64,000 bases of DNA from Eurosta solidaginis (taxonomy: Eukaryota > Arthropoda > Insecta > Diptera > Tephritidae). The notes beneath the pieces were generated by a model. The model did not search any database, was not told the DNA's origin, and saw nothing but the letters and a program-made list of their open reading frames with translations. Both the position numbers and the translations under genes were made by a program. Where the stretch lies: contig NC_090319.1 in the NCBI RefSeq assembly GCF_040869045.1, positions 58,810,779-58,874,778 on the forward strand, given 5' to 3'. Below, one piece after another: positions 22,378-33,867 of this stretch (the stretch's first letter is position 1; every line of letters begins with the position of its first letter).

Positions 22378-22439
22378 AGCCCTTACCGAGCTGGTAGTGC
22401 AGCTCATCGCCATTTTACAAATCCTTAGCTTTGTAGGGA

Positions 22440-22820
22440 TAGAACCTTATACGCGATATAAAGCAGATTGATCACGATTTTTTTCGGTTTGCGGAGTCGC
22501 ATTTCTTCTGCATAGGGCGGTGACACTGAGTATTAATTCCCTCCACAACTAATGAGCACTATGTACGCCGGTCGAGAATTTTTTCGTCATCGTTGTACTT
22601 TCTGGTATAATTTTTGGGCATTATTCCTATTACCCAGCGTCTCGAGATCCTGCAGCATCACGTTCATTTGTTATAGGAAAGGTTGCTGTTTTCCTGTACT
22701 GTAACGCTGTTACTTCACCAGTATACAGCGATATTCCTCATCGAACCTGTTGTTTTTAGAACTGTGTGAGATACGTCGCATCGCTACACCGTCAACTCGA
22801 AGACTGCTCTCAGTGAGCAG
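22440..22820 (-). pseudogene. RTE-like LINE, linker-region remnant
   Basis: On the minus strand at about 22690-22560 the reading NVMLQDLETLGNRNNAQKLY, continuing QKVQR, matches the segment between endonuclease and reverse transcriptase of RTE-like LINEs. Decayed frames lie on both sides. It is probably the same broad family as the fragment at 12200-12440. Confidence 0.5.
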
Positions 22821-23541
22821 GTGTGAGATCGGAGTGGAGTAATCGTCAGTTGTCTGCTTCTTTCGCGTGGAGTACGCACCTCCTGGACACTGGTGCTATG
22901 CCATCCGTCGACCACGATGTGATCAGATCGGTTTCGTGTTATTTGATCATGAGATAACCATTTGGTTTATTTTTTCATGCTATTTGACACCACAGATGAC
23001 TATACTCTTTGTAGGTCTGAAGATCCCATTACTGCCTACGCTGAATTTTAGTGTCTAATGCAATCAGTCCTTATTGACGTCGGCCGCATGTGCTGCTTGT
23101 TAAGCGCATAAACTTTTATTACGGCAGAACGTTCGTTCACAGTAGTTGGAGGAGAGAGGCTCAGAACACCCAAAAATGCGATCTCCAAAAACAAAATGCG
23201 CAACTTTTAGAACGCCCCTAGTGTGGAGTCAGAAAGGTGTTCTCCAGCTGAGAACTTTGGTTTGAAAGATGGCAAAAGTTAAATATCGCACACCTAAATC
23301 AAAACAACGATCAACTCAAAAAGTCACAAATGTTCAGGAAAGGCAAAAATCTTAGCAAACCCCTTTCTACAAAATTGTTTTCCAGTGTATAACAAAATTA
23401 CTACAACAACATGAAAATTGTCAACTTCATCTGCAAATATCTCCTGGCAGTGAAAATGTTTTCTTTTCCACCTTCGGATTTTTGTTGCCGAGGTCAATAC
23501 GCGTCGTTCGACATTAGTGCACTATCACACAAGATATGGTC
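22821..23541. other. non-coding; dispersed repeat near its right end
   Basis: About 23385-23520 shares CCACCTTCGGATT, a following TTG-rich segment and an ATACGCGTC/AACGCGTC phrase with 52425-52570. A smaller match lies near 57480-57560. It is therefore a dispersed repeat. No gene. Confidence 0.45.
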
Positions 23542-23725
23542 GATATGATTCTTGTTGTTGTTGTTGTAGCGTTAAGGTTACTCCCCGAAGGCTTTGGGGA
23601 GTGTGATAGATGTGATGGTCCTTTGCCGGATACAGATCCGGTAACACAGCACCATTAAGGTGCTAGCCCGACCATCTCGGGAACGATTTATATGACCACA
23701 TTAAACCTTCAGGCCATCCCTCCCT

Positions 23726-26700
23726 GTTGTTGTTGTAGCAGTGCTTCGCCCCACCTAACAGCTGCGACCGATCACAAATTGTCATCAATATCCTCTAACG
23801 GGAGTCCAAGGAAACTTGCTGTTTCAACAGGGGTGGACCATAATGAAAGGGGTGTTAGAGGCGTTGGTTCCACATTACAATTAAAGAGATGGCTGCTGTC
23901 ATGTGGGGACACATTGCAAGCGGGGCATACATTTTGTATGTCGGGGTTGATTCTGGATAGGTTAGAGTTTAACCTGTTACAGTATCCAGAACGAAGTTGA
24001 GCTAGAGTGACTCGCGTTTCCCTGGGGAGTATGCGTTCCTCTTTCGCAAGTTTTGGATACTGTTCTTTGAGTACTGGATTCACCGGGCAATTCTTGGTAT
24101 AAAGGTCCGACGCCTGTTTGTGGAGTTCACCAAGGACCTGCTTGTGTTTTTTGCTTCATACGGCTGAGTTCTCAGGTACCGTATTTCCTCAAAATGCTTA
24201 CGGAGATGACTCCTTAAGCCCCTAGGAGGTGTTGGCTCATCAATCAGATGTCTGTTGGGATGCTCAGGTTTCTGGGTATTCAACAGGAACTGTTTGGTTA
24301 GCATCTCATTTCTCTCCCTGATGGGGAGTATTCTCGCCTCATTATGTAGATGGTGTTCTGGGGACATAAGAAGACAGCCCGTGGCGATTCTGGGAGCAGT
24401 ATTTTGGCAGGCCTGTACCTCTTCCAGTGGGTAATTTTTAGGCTTGGCGACCATATAGGGGACGCGTAGGACGCAATCGGCTGGTCAATTGCTTTGTATG
24501 TGGTAATGAGCGTTTCTTTGTTTTTTCCACAAGTACTGCCAGCAAGGGATTTGAGGATTTTCGGAACAATTGCGGCTGCGTGCTCACCAAAATGTAGATC
24601 CTGATCAAACGTCACACCCAAGATTTTGGGGTGTAGGACAGTCGGTAGCGTAGTGCCATTGACGTGGATGTTCAAAATGGTCAACATTTGGGACGTCCAT
24701 GTTGTAAATAAGGTCGCGGAGGATTTAGTCGATGATAATCCCAGGTTTCGCGAGGCGAAAAAACTGGAGAGATCAGGGAGGTAGCCGTTTATTCTGTTGC
24801 AAAGCTCATCGATCTGTGGGCCTGGGCCAATGGCCATTATTGTACAGTCATCGGCGTAGGAAACGATAGTAACTCCTTCTGGTGGCGAAGGTAGCTTAGA
24901 TATGTAGAAATTAAACAACAGTGGGGATAGGACACCACCCTGAGGCACCCCTTGTTTAATTCTTCTTGGCTTTGATATTTCGTTTCTGAATTGCACCGAT
25001 GCCTGCCGACCACCCAGATAATTTGCGGCCCATCTTTTAAGACATGGGGAAGGGTAGACCCTTCCAAGTCTTGCAGTAACGTGCCATGGTTGACCGTATC
25101 AAAAGCTTTTGATAGGTTTAGCGCTACGAGTACCGTTTTATGGTGGGGCTTCTGATTTAGACCACAATTTATCTTGGTGCTAATGGCATTTAGCGCGGTG
25201 GTAGTGTTATGGAGTTTTCTGAAGCCATGCTGATGACAGGCTAGCTGCAAATTTGCTTTGAAGTAGGGGAGCGAAATGACTTCAAGCGTCTTTTCTACTG
25301 GCGATAGAAGAGATATCGGGCGATACGACTTTCCTATCTTAGCTGGTTTCCCAGGCTTTAGTAGCGGGACCACCTTGGTCATTTTCCATTTTTCAGGTAT
25401 GTCAAAGGTGGAAAGAGACAGGTTGAAGACATGTGCTAAATATTTGAAACCCTCTTTCCCTTGGCTTTTAAGCATCGGCATGGCTATGCCGTCTGGGCCC
25501 ACTGCTTTGGATGGTTTAGCATGACCGATGGCATCCTCAACCTCTTTGGCGGGGATGGTAATTGGTTACGCGTTGAATTTATAATTTTATGTGCGCGTCT
25601 GTTGGCCCTCCGTCTATCATTGTCGACCGTAAAATTCATTATATATTGTCGGCAGAAAGCGCTCGCGCATTTTTCGCATCCGACAGCACTATCGCTAAAG
25701 GCGATGGAAACTTTGTCATTGTACCTAGACGGATTCGATAGGGACTTTACGGTGGACCAAAGTTTACCTACACCGGCAGAGAGGTTACAACCGCTTAGGT
25801 GCTCCTCCCATTTCGCCCGCTTGTGTTCATCCACAGGCAATCTGATGCGTTGGTTTATTTCCCTTATTTGGGGGTAGCCGGGATCGAGCTGTCTTATGTG
25901 GTCACGTTCTCTCGATAAATTTGCGGCCTCCGCCGGGAAGTGGGGCCGAATTTCGGGAATACCGGCGGGAATGAAATGTGCCGAGGCGGATTCAATGACC
26001 TTGCGGAAAGCACGCTCCCCTTGGCTGGCATCAGTCGGGATAGGGAGGGCAGCAAAGCGGTTGTCTGTAAAGGATTTGTATTCGTCCCACTTTCTTTTTT
26101 AAAGTTTATGAAAGTGCGTTTTTCTGTGACGATGAAGTCGGCGGTACGCTCGAGCGAAATAAGTATAGGCAGGTGGTCAGATACCAATGTTACCATCGGC
26201 TGCCAGTTGACGCAGTTTACGAGTTCTGCGCTCATGTTTGAAATATCCGGCGAACTGTGACAGCTTCCTACCATACGTGTGGGGGCGTCTCCGTTTATTG
26301 TGCAGAATGTCGTTTCTTCTATTTGATCCGCCAACATCTCACCCCTACTGGTCGCCCGCAAGTTTGAATGCCATAGATCGTGATGGGCATTCAAATCGCC
26401 TAAGATAATGCGATTGCTGCCAGTGAGTAAGGCGCTGATATTAGGGCGGTATCCACTGGGGCAACAGGTGGCAGGGGGATGTGGATGTTGATGATTTCTA
26501 GGTTTGCATTGCCTAACCGGACAGATAAGCCTTGATGTTCTAAGACTCTGTCCCTGCAATATATGCATTTCCGCTCTCGCGATCTTTTCTGTGGACATTA
26601 TACCCAGAACAGGTCTGCAGTGCAAATATTCCTGTGAGTTTATTCTCTTGAATCGCAGCAATACGGATGTTGTGCCGCTTCATGAAATCGACTATCTCCG

Positions 26701-27628
26701 TAATCTTCCCTGTTAATCCATTACAGTTTAACTGCAGAATTCTGAAGTGCATAGGGGGAGACGTCGCCACTCTGGGAGTAAGTGACGGGTGACGCCCTGG
26801 GACTGGACGTCCTTGGGTAAGCATTTTGGGTACCCGGTGTATTTGGGTATGCGGCCTGGCAACATGGCGCAATAAAACTTGTCGAGGGGTTGCCGTCACG
26901 GAGACCAGAACATCTAGGAAAGTGGCACCGTCCATGGCAGGAGCTGCATTGGGCGGATGTCGCAAACATATATATTCTGTGCTGGCAAACGGTGCAAAGG
27001 GAGGTAGTACTAAGAGTCTGTTTCCCTGACCTACACAATTGCTGCCGGAAAAGAGAGAGGGGGGGGGGGAGAGTAGACGGGGGCAGGGCTGATGCTCGGC
27101 ATTGTTCCCGACTCTACTACGGAGATTGTAGGAATGAGTGGGAACAGCCGTATGAGTTGGTGGCGCCGTGGGGCGCGAGCAGCAGCGGGTACTTGTTGTG
27201 GCTTGCTGAGCAGCAGGGCTGCTGGAAGGTAAGGGGGGGGGGGGGGCGCTAAGGCGCAGACTACGGGACGTCTTAGGGCGTGCACAGCAAGGAGCCACAA
27301 AAGATTTATAGAAGTTACGTGGGCGTCTGGTTTTGGGTTCTAGCCTAGAATAACCTGTCCGAAGCAACCATCCCTTACACTGACAAGAGTATGACCGTCC
27401 TAAAAAGATTCTTTTCCGGCAGATGCAGAAAAACCATTTCTCAGGACCGGGGTCAGGAGACGGACCCGGATTGGGTTCGATACCTTCCCGGAGCAGTCCC
27501 GCTGCAAGGAGGATGAAAATTTGTGGGAGGGACGCAACAAATTGAATGGGGTTACACTGAAATGGCAGTCCTTGGTCGGGAAGAATCTCGAGTCGCTCCG
27601 GTACATAGTACCGACGGCCTTTGGAAGC
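23726..27628 (-). mobile_element. LINE A, (CAA)n-tailed Jockey-like retrotransposon
   Basis: A 3.9 kb LINE on the minus strand inserted into the short element. It is bounded by a perfect 13-bp duplication GCCATCCCTCCCT (23713-23725 and 27629-27641). Order from its 5' end: leader; Pro-rich ORF1-like region with a zinc-finger motif CTVCQHRIY...CSSC...CHFPRCSG (about 27040-26930); endonuclease (FRILQLNCNGL, IRIAAIQE, RIILGDLNAHHDLW, SDHLPI); reverse transcriptase (SYRPISLLSPV, GVPQGGVLSPLLFNFYI, YADDCTI); C-terminal CPACNVSPHDSSHLFNC; and the tail (CAA)n. The clade is a best guess. Confidence 0.9.
23772..27367 (-). pseudogene. LINE A polyprotein frames, broken
   Basis: The coding region is split into at least six overlapping frames (26540-27367, 25894-26661, 25484-25840, 24837-25502, 24298-24996 and 23772-24454), so it cannot make a full ORF2. 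Compared with LINE B it lacks about 105 bp in the endonuclease (after RKDRESGN) but keeps about 270 bp of the endonuclease-RT linker that LINE B has lost. The catalytic YADD and the C-terminal Cys/His motif survive. The proteins would nick target DNA and prime reverse transcription of the element RNA. Confidence 0.85.
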
Positions 27629-28105
27629 GCCATCCCTCCCTCCCCACCCCCAATTTCCATGTGGAGCTTGAGGTCGCCAAAGCCTCGTCTGTTAGTGAAA
27701 CAGGATTCGCCACGGATAGGTGAGGTTGACAATTGGGTTTGGACAAGCTATATATTGCGCTGGCAACCTGAAAGGGTTGCGCTACACAGCCCCTTGAATC
27801 TGGTATTTTAGTCGCCTCATACGACAGGCGTATGATATGATTCTCTTATGAGCCGTTGTTGTTGTAGCAATGCTCGCCCCACCTAATAGTCGCGACCGAT
27901 CACAAATTGTCATCAATATCCTCTAACGGGAGTCCAAGGAAACTTGCCGTTTCGACAGGGGTGGACCATAAGGAAAGGGGGTGTTAGAGGCGTTGGTTCC
28001 ACATTACAATTAAAGAGATGGTTGGTGTCATGTGGGGACACATTACAAGCGGGGCATACATTTTGTATGTCGGGGTTGATTCTGGATAGGTAAGAGTTTA
28101 ACCTG

Positions 28106-29458
28106 TTACTGTATCCAGAACGTAAGTACTGGATTCACCGGGCAATTCTCGGCATAAAGGTCCGACGCCTGTTTATGGAGTTCACCAAGGACCTGCTTGT
28201 GTTTTTTCGCTTCATACGGCTGGGTTCTCAGGTGCCGTATTTCCTCAAAATGCTTACGGAGATGACTCCTTAAGCCCCTAGGCGGTGCTGGTTCATCAAT
28301 CAGATGTCTGTTGGGATGCCCAGGTTTCTGGGTATTCAATAGAAACTGTTTGGTCAACATCTCATTTCTCTCCCTGATGGAGAGTATTCTCGGCTCATTA
28401 TGCAGATGGTGTTCTGGGGACATAAGACAGCCCGCGGCGATTCTGAGAGCAGTATTTTGGCAGACCTGTAGTTTCTTCCAGTGGGTAATTTTTAGGCTTG
28501 GCGACCATATGGGTGACGCGTAGCACGTAATCGGCTGGCTAATTGCTTTGTATGTAGTCATGAGCGTTTCTTTATCTTTTCCCCAGGTACTGCCAGCGAG
28601 GGATTTGAGGATTTTGTTACGGCTCTGAATTCTCGGAACAATTGCGGCTGCGTGCTCACCAAAATGTAGATCCTGATCGAACGTCACACCCAAGATTTTG
28701 GGGTGTAGGACAGTCAGTAGGGTAGTGCCATCGACGTGGATGTTCAAAATGGTCGACATTTGGGACGTCCATGTTGTAAATAAGGTCGCGGAAGATTTAG
28801 TCGGTGATAATGCCAGGTTTCGCGAGGCGAAAAAACTGGAGAGATCAGGGAGGTAGCCGTTTATTTTTTTATTGCATAGCGCATCGATCTTTGGGCCTGG
28901 GCCTGTGGCCATTATTGTGCAGTCATCGGCGTAGGAAACGATTGTGACTCCTTCCGGTGGTGAAGGTAGCTTAGATATATAGAAATTAAACAAAAGTGGT
29001 GATAGGACACCACCCTGTGGCACCCCTTGTTTAATTCTCCTTGGTTTTGATGTTTCGTTTCTAAATTGCACCGATGCCTGCCGACCACCCAGATAATTTG
29101 CGGTCCACCTTTTAAGACATGGGGGAAGGGTAGACCCTTCCAGGTCTTGCAGTAACGAGCCATGGTTGACTGTATCAAAAGCTTTTGATAGGTCTAGCGC
29201 TACGAGTACTGTTCTATGGTGGGGGTATTGATTTAAATCGCAATTTATCTGGGTGCTAATGGCATTTAGCGCGGTGGTAGTGCTATGTAGTTTTCTGAAG
29301 CCATGCTGATGAGGGGCTAGCTGCAAATTTGCTTGGAAATAAGGGTGCAAAATGGCTTCAAGCGTCTTTGCCACTGGCGATAGGAGAGATATCGGACGAT
29401 ACGACTCACCTATGTTAGCTGGTTTCCCAGGCTTTAGTAGCGGGACCACCTTGGCCAT
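28106..29458 (-). pseudogene. LINE B reverse transcriptase, long open frame (450 aa)
   Basis: This is the longest intact piece of the family in the window. RT motifs in order: SYRPISLLSPVAKTLEAIL, HQHGFRKLHSTTTAL, VLVALDLSKAFDTVNH (catalytic Asp), QGVPQGGVLSPLLFNFYISK, VSYADDCTIMATG (catalytic Asp pair), then PKILGVTFDQDLHFGEH. The last residues run into a deletion and lose the CPACN zinc motif seen in LINE A. It is joined upstream to the frame 29434-29850 only through a frameshift. Confidence 0.85.
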
Positions 29459-29894
29459 TTTCCATTTCTCGGGTATGACAAAGTGGAAAGAGACAGGTTG
29501 AAGACATGCGCTAAATATTTGAAACCCTCTTTCCCTAGGCTTTTAAGCATCGGTATGGCTATGCCGTCTGGGCCCACTGTTTTGGATGGTTTAGCGCGAC
29601 CAATGGCGTCCTCAACCTCTTTAGCGGTGATGGTGATTGGTGAATTGGCGCTGAATTTGTGTTTATGTGCGTGTCTATTGGCTCTCCGTCTATCTTTGTC
29701 GACCGTAGGATGCATTATATATTGTCGGCAGAAAGCGCTCGCGCATTTTTTCGCATTCGACAGCACTTTGTCGCCAAAGGCGATGGAAACTTTGTCTTTG
29801 TGCTTAGTCGGATTCGATAGGGACTTTACGGTGGACCAAAGTTTACCCACACCGGTAGAGAGGTTACAACCTGTAGCGGGTGTCTGTAAAAGAT

Positions 29895-30812
29895 TTATAT
29901 TCTTCCCACTTTCCTTTTTTGAAGTTTATGAAAGTGCGTTTTTCGGTGACGATGAAGTCGGCGGTACGCTCGAGCGAAATAAGTATGGGCAGGTGGTCGG
30001 AATGTTACATTAAGCTGCCAGTTGACGCAGTTTACGAGTTCTGCGCTCACGATTGAGATATCTGGCGAGCTCTGACAGCTTCCTACCATACGTGTGGGGG
30101 CGTCTCCGTTTATTATGCAGAACGTCGTTTCTTCTATTTGATCCGCCAACATCTCACCCCTACTGTCCGCCCGCAAGTTTGAATGCCATAGATCATGATG
30201 GACATTGAAATCGCCTAAGATAATGCGATTGTTGCCAGTGAGTAAGGCCCTGATATTAGGGCGGTATCTACTGGGGCAACATGTGGCAGGAGGGATGTAG
30301 ATGTTGATGATTTCTAGGTTTGCATCGCCTGACCGGACAGATAGGCCTTGACGTTCTAAGACATTGTCCCTGCAGTCGATGCCAGGATCAAATATATAAT
30401 ATTGCACAGAGTGGTGTATGATAAACGCGAGGCCGCCTCCATTTCCGCTCTCGCGGTCTTTCCTGTGGAAATTATACCCAGAGCAGGTCTGCAATGCAGA
30501 TCTTGCTGTTAGTTTAGTCTCTTGAATCGCAGCAATGCGGATGTTGTGCAGCTTCATGAAATCGACTATCTCCGTAATCTTCCCAGTTAGTCCATTACAG
30601 TATAACTGCAGAATTCTGAAGTGCATAAGGGGAGACGCCACCACTCTGAGGGTAAGTGACGGGTGACTACGGCCCTGGGACTGGGCGTCCTTGGGCAAGC
30701 ATTGGGGTACCCGGATGATTTGGGTTTGCGACCTGGCAACATGGCGCGATGAAACCCGTCGGTGGGTTGCCTTCGCGGAGACCAGAACATCTAGTAAAGT
30801 GGCACCACCCAA
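29895..30812 (-). pseudogene. LINE B endonuclease (APE-type), 305-codon frame
   Basis: Apurinic-type endonuclease motifs are FRILQLYCNGLTGK, IAAIQETKL, GGGLAFIIHH, NIYIPPATCC, ILGDFNVHHDLWHS and GSCQSSPDISIVS. The domain nicks target DNA for priming. The SDHLPI motif near the end is degraded (a short deletion gives FRPPAH), and a 270-bp deletion follows. Likely inactive. Confidence 0.8.
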
Positions 30813-31132
30813 GGCAGGACTAAGAGTCTGTTTCCCCGACCTGCACGATTGCTGCCGGAAAAGAGGGGGGGGGGGGGGGGAGAAGGCGGGGGCAGGGGCT
30901 GATGCTCAGCATTTCTACCAACTCTACTACGAAGGTAGTAGTTATGAGTGGTATCAGCTGTTTGAGTTGTTGGCACCGCGGGGCGCGAACAGCAGCGGGT
31001 ACTTGTTGTGAGCAGCGCGGCTGCTGGAAGGTAGTGGGGGGGGGGGGGGGGGGGCGCGCTTAGGCGTAGACTACGGGACACCCTTGGGCGTGAACAGCAA
31101 GGAGCCACAAAAGATTTATAAAAGTTACGTGG

Positions 31133-31456
31133 AGGGATTCAAGGGGTTGTGTAGCGCAATATATAGCTTCTCCAACCCAATTGTCAACCTCACCTTCGAG
31201 CGGCGAATCCCGTTTCACTAACAGACGAGGATCTGGCGACCCCAAGCTCCTCATGGAACTTGGGGGTGAGGAGGGAGGGATGGCCTGAAGGTTCAATGTG
31301 GCCATATAAATCGTTCCCGAGATGGTCGGGCCAGCACCTTAATGGTGCTGTGTTACCGGAGCATATCGGATCTGTATCCGACAAAGGACCATCACATCGA
31401 TAACACTCCCCAAAGCCTTCGGCGAGTAACCAAATCGCTACAACAACAACAACAAC
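31133..31456 (+). mobile_element. (CAA)n-tailed short element inserted in LINE B
   Basis: 324 bp, 5' truncated, ending TCGCTACAACAACAAC. It is bounded by a perfect 13-bp duplication AAAAGTTACGTGG (31120-31132 and 31457-31469). Removing the insert restores continuity of the LINE B leader with LINE A. It lies opposite in strand to its host. Confidence 0.92.
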
Positions 31457-31718
31457 AAAAGTTACGTGGACGCCGGGTTTTGGGATCAAGCCCAGAACAA
31501 CCTGTCCGATGCAACCATCCCTTGCACGAGACACACTGAACAGAGTATGACCGTCCTAAAAAGATTCTTTTCCGGCAGATGCAGCAAAATTATTTCTCAG
31601 GACGGACCCGGATTGGATTCGATCGCTTCCCGGAGTAAGAGAATATGGAGCAGTCCTGCTGCAAGGAGCTGCTGGGAGGATGACAATTTGTGGGAGGGAC
31701 GCAACAAATTAAATGGGA

Positions 31719-32650
31719 TCTCTTATGCGCTGGTTTTTATAAGTGCAGTACTCCTGCATATTTGCATTTTTTCAGAGAGGAGCTCTTTGTCCTCAACTGT
31801 GTTTACAACCCGAGTGGCAGTAATGATAATGAGTGCAACCAGGTTTTTGTGCCCTGACTGACCTTGTCTACCGAAGGATGCATTACAAATTATGCCATTA
31901 TGCTTTGTACAATTAAACGCGGACTTGAAATTTGACCGCAGTGGCTGCAGTTCCCATTTGGCCATTTTATGTTGATTTACCAGTCGCCTGATTTCGTGAT
32001 TAAGGTCTTTAACTTGTGGATGTGACGGGTTGAAGAAAATTCGTATGTATTCTGCCGTCGGATCGAAGCCGAATAAATTAAGTTTTGGAACTCTCGTCTC
32101 TTGTCGAACATCTGTCGGAATGTAAAGGCGGCGTAATAAAATAAATGATTTGCACTCTTTCCATTCCCCTAGGTTTTGTAAGGTGAGTAAATGTTCAGTT
32201 TTTCCAGTTATGACGCCGGCTGTTCGATCAATTTGGTGTTCGGGTAGGAGGTAAGATACATACCCCAGCGGGTTAGGGGATCAGAATATACCCGCGGTAG
32301 GTATGCCTGTCGTAAGAGGCGAATAAAATACCAGATTCAAGGGGCTGTGTAGCGCAACCTTTCAGGTTGCCAGCGCAATATATAGCTTCTCCAAACCCAA
32401 TTGTCAACCTCACCTATCCGCGGCGAATCCTGTTTCACTAACAGACGAGGCTCTGGCGACCCCAAGCTCCTCATGGAACTTGGGGGTACGGAGGGAGGGA
32501 ATGGCCTGAAGGTTTAATGTGGCCACATAAATCGTTCCCGAGATGGTCGGGCTAGCACCTTAATGGTGCTATGGTACCGGATTTGTATCCGGCAAGGGAC
32601 CATCACATCGATAACACTCCCCAAAGCATTCGGGGAGCAACCTTATCGCT

Positions 32651-32722
<72 letters not shown>

Positions 32723-33340
32723 GGTAAGATACATAGTGTAAGCATCGGCTAACAGTCAACGCAGTTGCCCTGTAGATATCTGACGAGTGGTGACAGTTTG
32801 AATGCGAGACTTCAGATTTTGTAGACGTTACACGCATTAACTGTTCGGAGTTTCGATCTGGCGTATCGCAGCAATGCACCGATAAAGAAGTTCTTAATAT
32901 TCGTGATGTTTTCAGTGAGTTCGGGGAAGTGCTTTGATGGCATGAAGACTTTGTCTCAGCCCTGAACTATTTAATCAAAATAACGCTGTAACGAACGCAT
33001 CCACCAAACGGTATGTTTCTGCTGTTGAAGTTGGTGGCTACTATTAGGAGCGGCCAACAGCGGAAGTTTAGTGCGGTCTATCGAGTGGCATTGCCGCGGG
33101 CAAGATCGGAGTTATTAGAAGATGTAAAAGATAGGTGGACTGCAGGACGCCCTTGACGGGAGCAAGGGACGTTTTGAACCACGGAAACCATGCACAGCGA
33201 ACCGAAATATATGTTATCCTGGTAAACGCAGCAGATCCAATCCCTTGCAGCGAGTTTAGGTGCAATACCATCACGAAGCAAAAAGGTATGGATCAATTTC
33301 GCTGTGAGCTGCTTCGAGGATGAGCTTTTGAGCGACCCTA
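31719..33340 (-). pseudogene. LINE D, diverged relative of LINE A/B, decayed
   Basis: Minus-strand fragments keep short homology to the LINE A/B protein. One resembles the ...SSPDI...LV... part of the endonuclease (about 32880-32740). The linker follows as IPTDVRQE, NHEIRRLVNQHKMAKWE (about 32115-31960) and MHPSVDK (about 31885). Many stops. A short element is inserted at 32263-32722. The order of pieces matches LINE A, so this is one old copy. Confidence 0.6.
32263..32722 (+). mobile_element. (CAA)n-tailed short element, longest copy (460 bp)
   Basis: Starts CCCCAGCGGGTTAGGGG and ends in about 23 CAA repeats (32652-32722). It is bounded by a perfect 13-bp duplication GGTAAGATACATA (32250-32262 and 32723-32735). 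It encodes no protein. No convincing tRNA-type A/B boxes were found, so the promoter class is open. It behaves as a SINE mobilised in trans. Confidence 0.92.
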
Positions 33341-33346
33341 GGCACG

Positions 33347-33716
33347 ACCCCCCAGCGGGTTAGCGGGCTTAGAATATACCTGCGACAGGTATGCCTGTCG
33401 TAAGAGGCGACTAAAATACCAAATTGATTCAAGGGGATGTGTAGCGCAAACTTTCAAGCTTCTTCGGTCCAATTGTCAACCTCACCTACCCGTGGCGAAT
33501 CCTGTTTCTTTAACAGCCGAGACTCTGGCGACCCCAAGATCTTCATAGATTTAGGGGGTGGGAGGGCAGGATAGCCTAGGTTTCATGTGGTAATTCCAAA
33601 TCGTTTCTTGGTGCTTGTAAGCGGAACGTACCAGATCTACATCCTGTAAAGGAACATCAACATCGATAAAACTCCCCATGGCCTTAGGGGAGTGTACTTA
33701 TCGCTCCAACAACAAA
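33347..33716 (+). mobile_element. (CAA)n-tailed short element, diverged copy
   Basis: Collinear with 32263-32722 from CCCAGCGGGTTAG to TCGCTCCAACAACAA, with scattered changes and a short tail. No clear target duplication. Confidence 0.85.
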
Positions 33717-33867
33717 TGTTGAATATTGGGACAAATTATGTTTTGATATTTTTACAACCAATTCGCTATTTTTATATGACTTTAAAACATATTCCAACGT
33801 ACTTTTGGTCCTATAAAAATCAATTCGTTCAAAATAAATCGAACTTATTTTGCAATCGTATGTTACA

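Larger units (their letters stand above)
23553..27833 (-). mobile_element. (CAA)n-tailed short element, interrupted by a LINE
   Basis: A minus-strand copy of the short element has its 3' part at 23553-23725 and its 5' part at 27642-27833, separated by LINE A. The outer flanks carry an 11-bp duplication GATATGATTCT (23542-23552 and 27834-27844). The copy is 5' truncated relative to 32263-32722. No protein is encoded. Confidence 0.85.
27855..31718 (-). mobile_element. LINE B, (CAA)n-tailed, 5' truncated
   Basis: A second copy of the LINE A family, same strand. Its 3' tail is at 27855-27865 and it is 5' truncated after the segment GGACGCAACAAATT near 31710. Flanks TCTCTTATGAGC (27842-27853) and TCTCTTATGCGC (31719-31730) look like a 12-bp target duplication with one mismatch. 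A short element is inserted at 31133-31456. Deletions relative to LINE A lie near 29880 (about 270 bp) and 28120 (about 65 bp). The second removes the C-terminal Cys/His motif. Confidence 0.88.

Noticed and set aside
23553..32722. Idea that the short element's head is simply the 5' leader of LINE A
   Set aside because: The 13-bp duplications at 23713-23725 and 27629-27641 show that LINE A sits inside an older short element; the adjoining head belongs to the host element.
32649..32879. Poly-leucine frame
   Set aside because: It is the complement of the (CAA)n tail of a short element.
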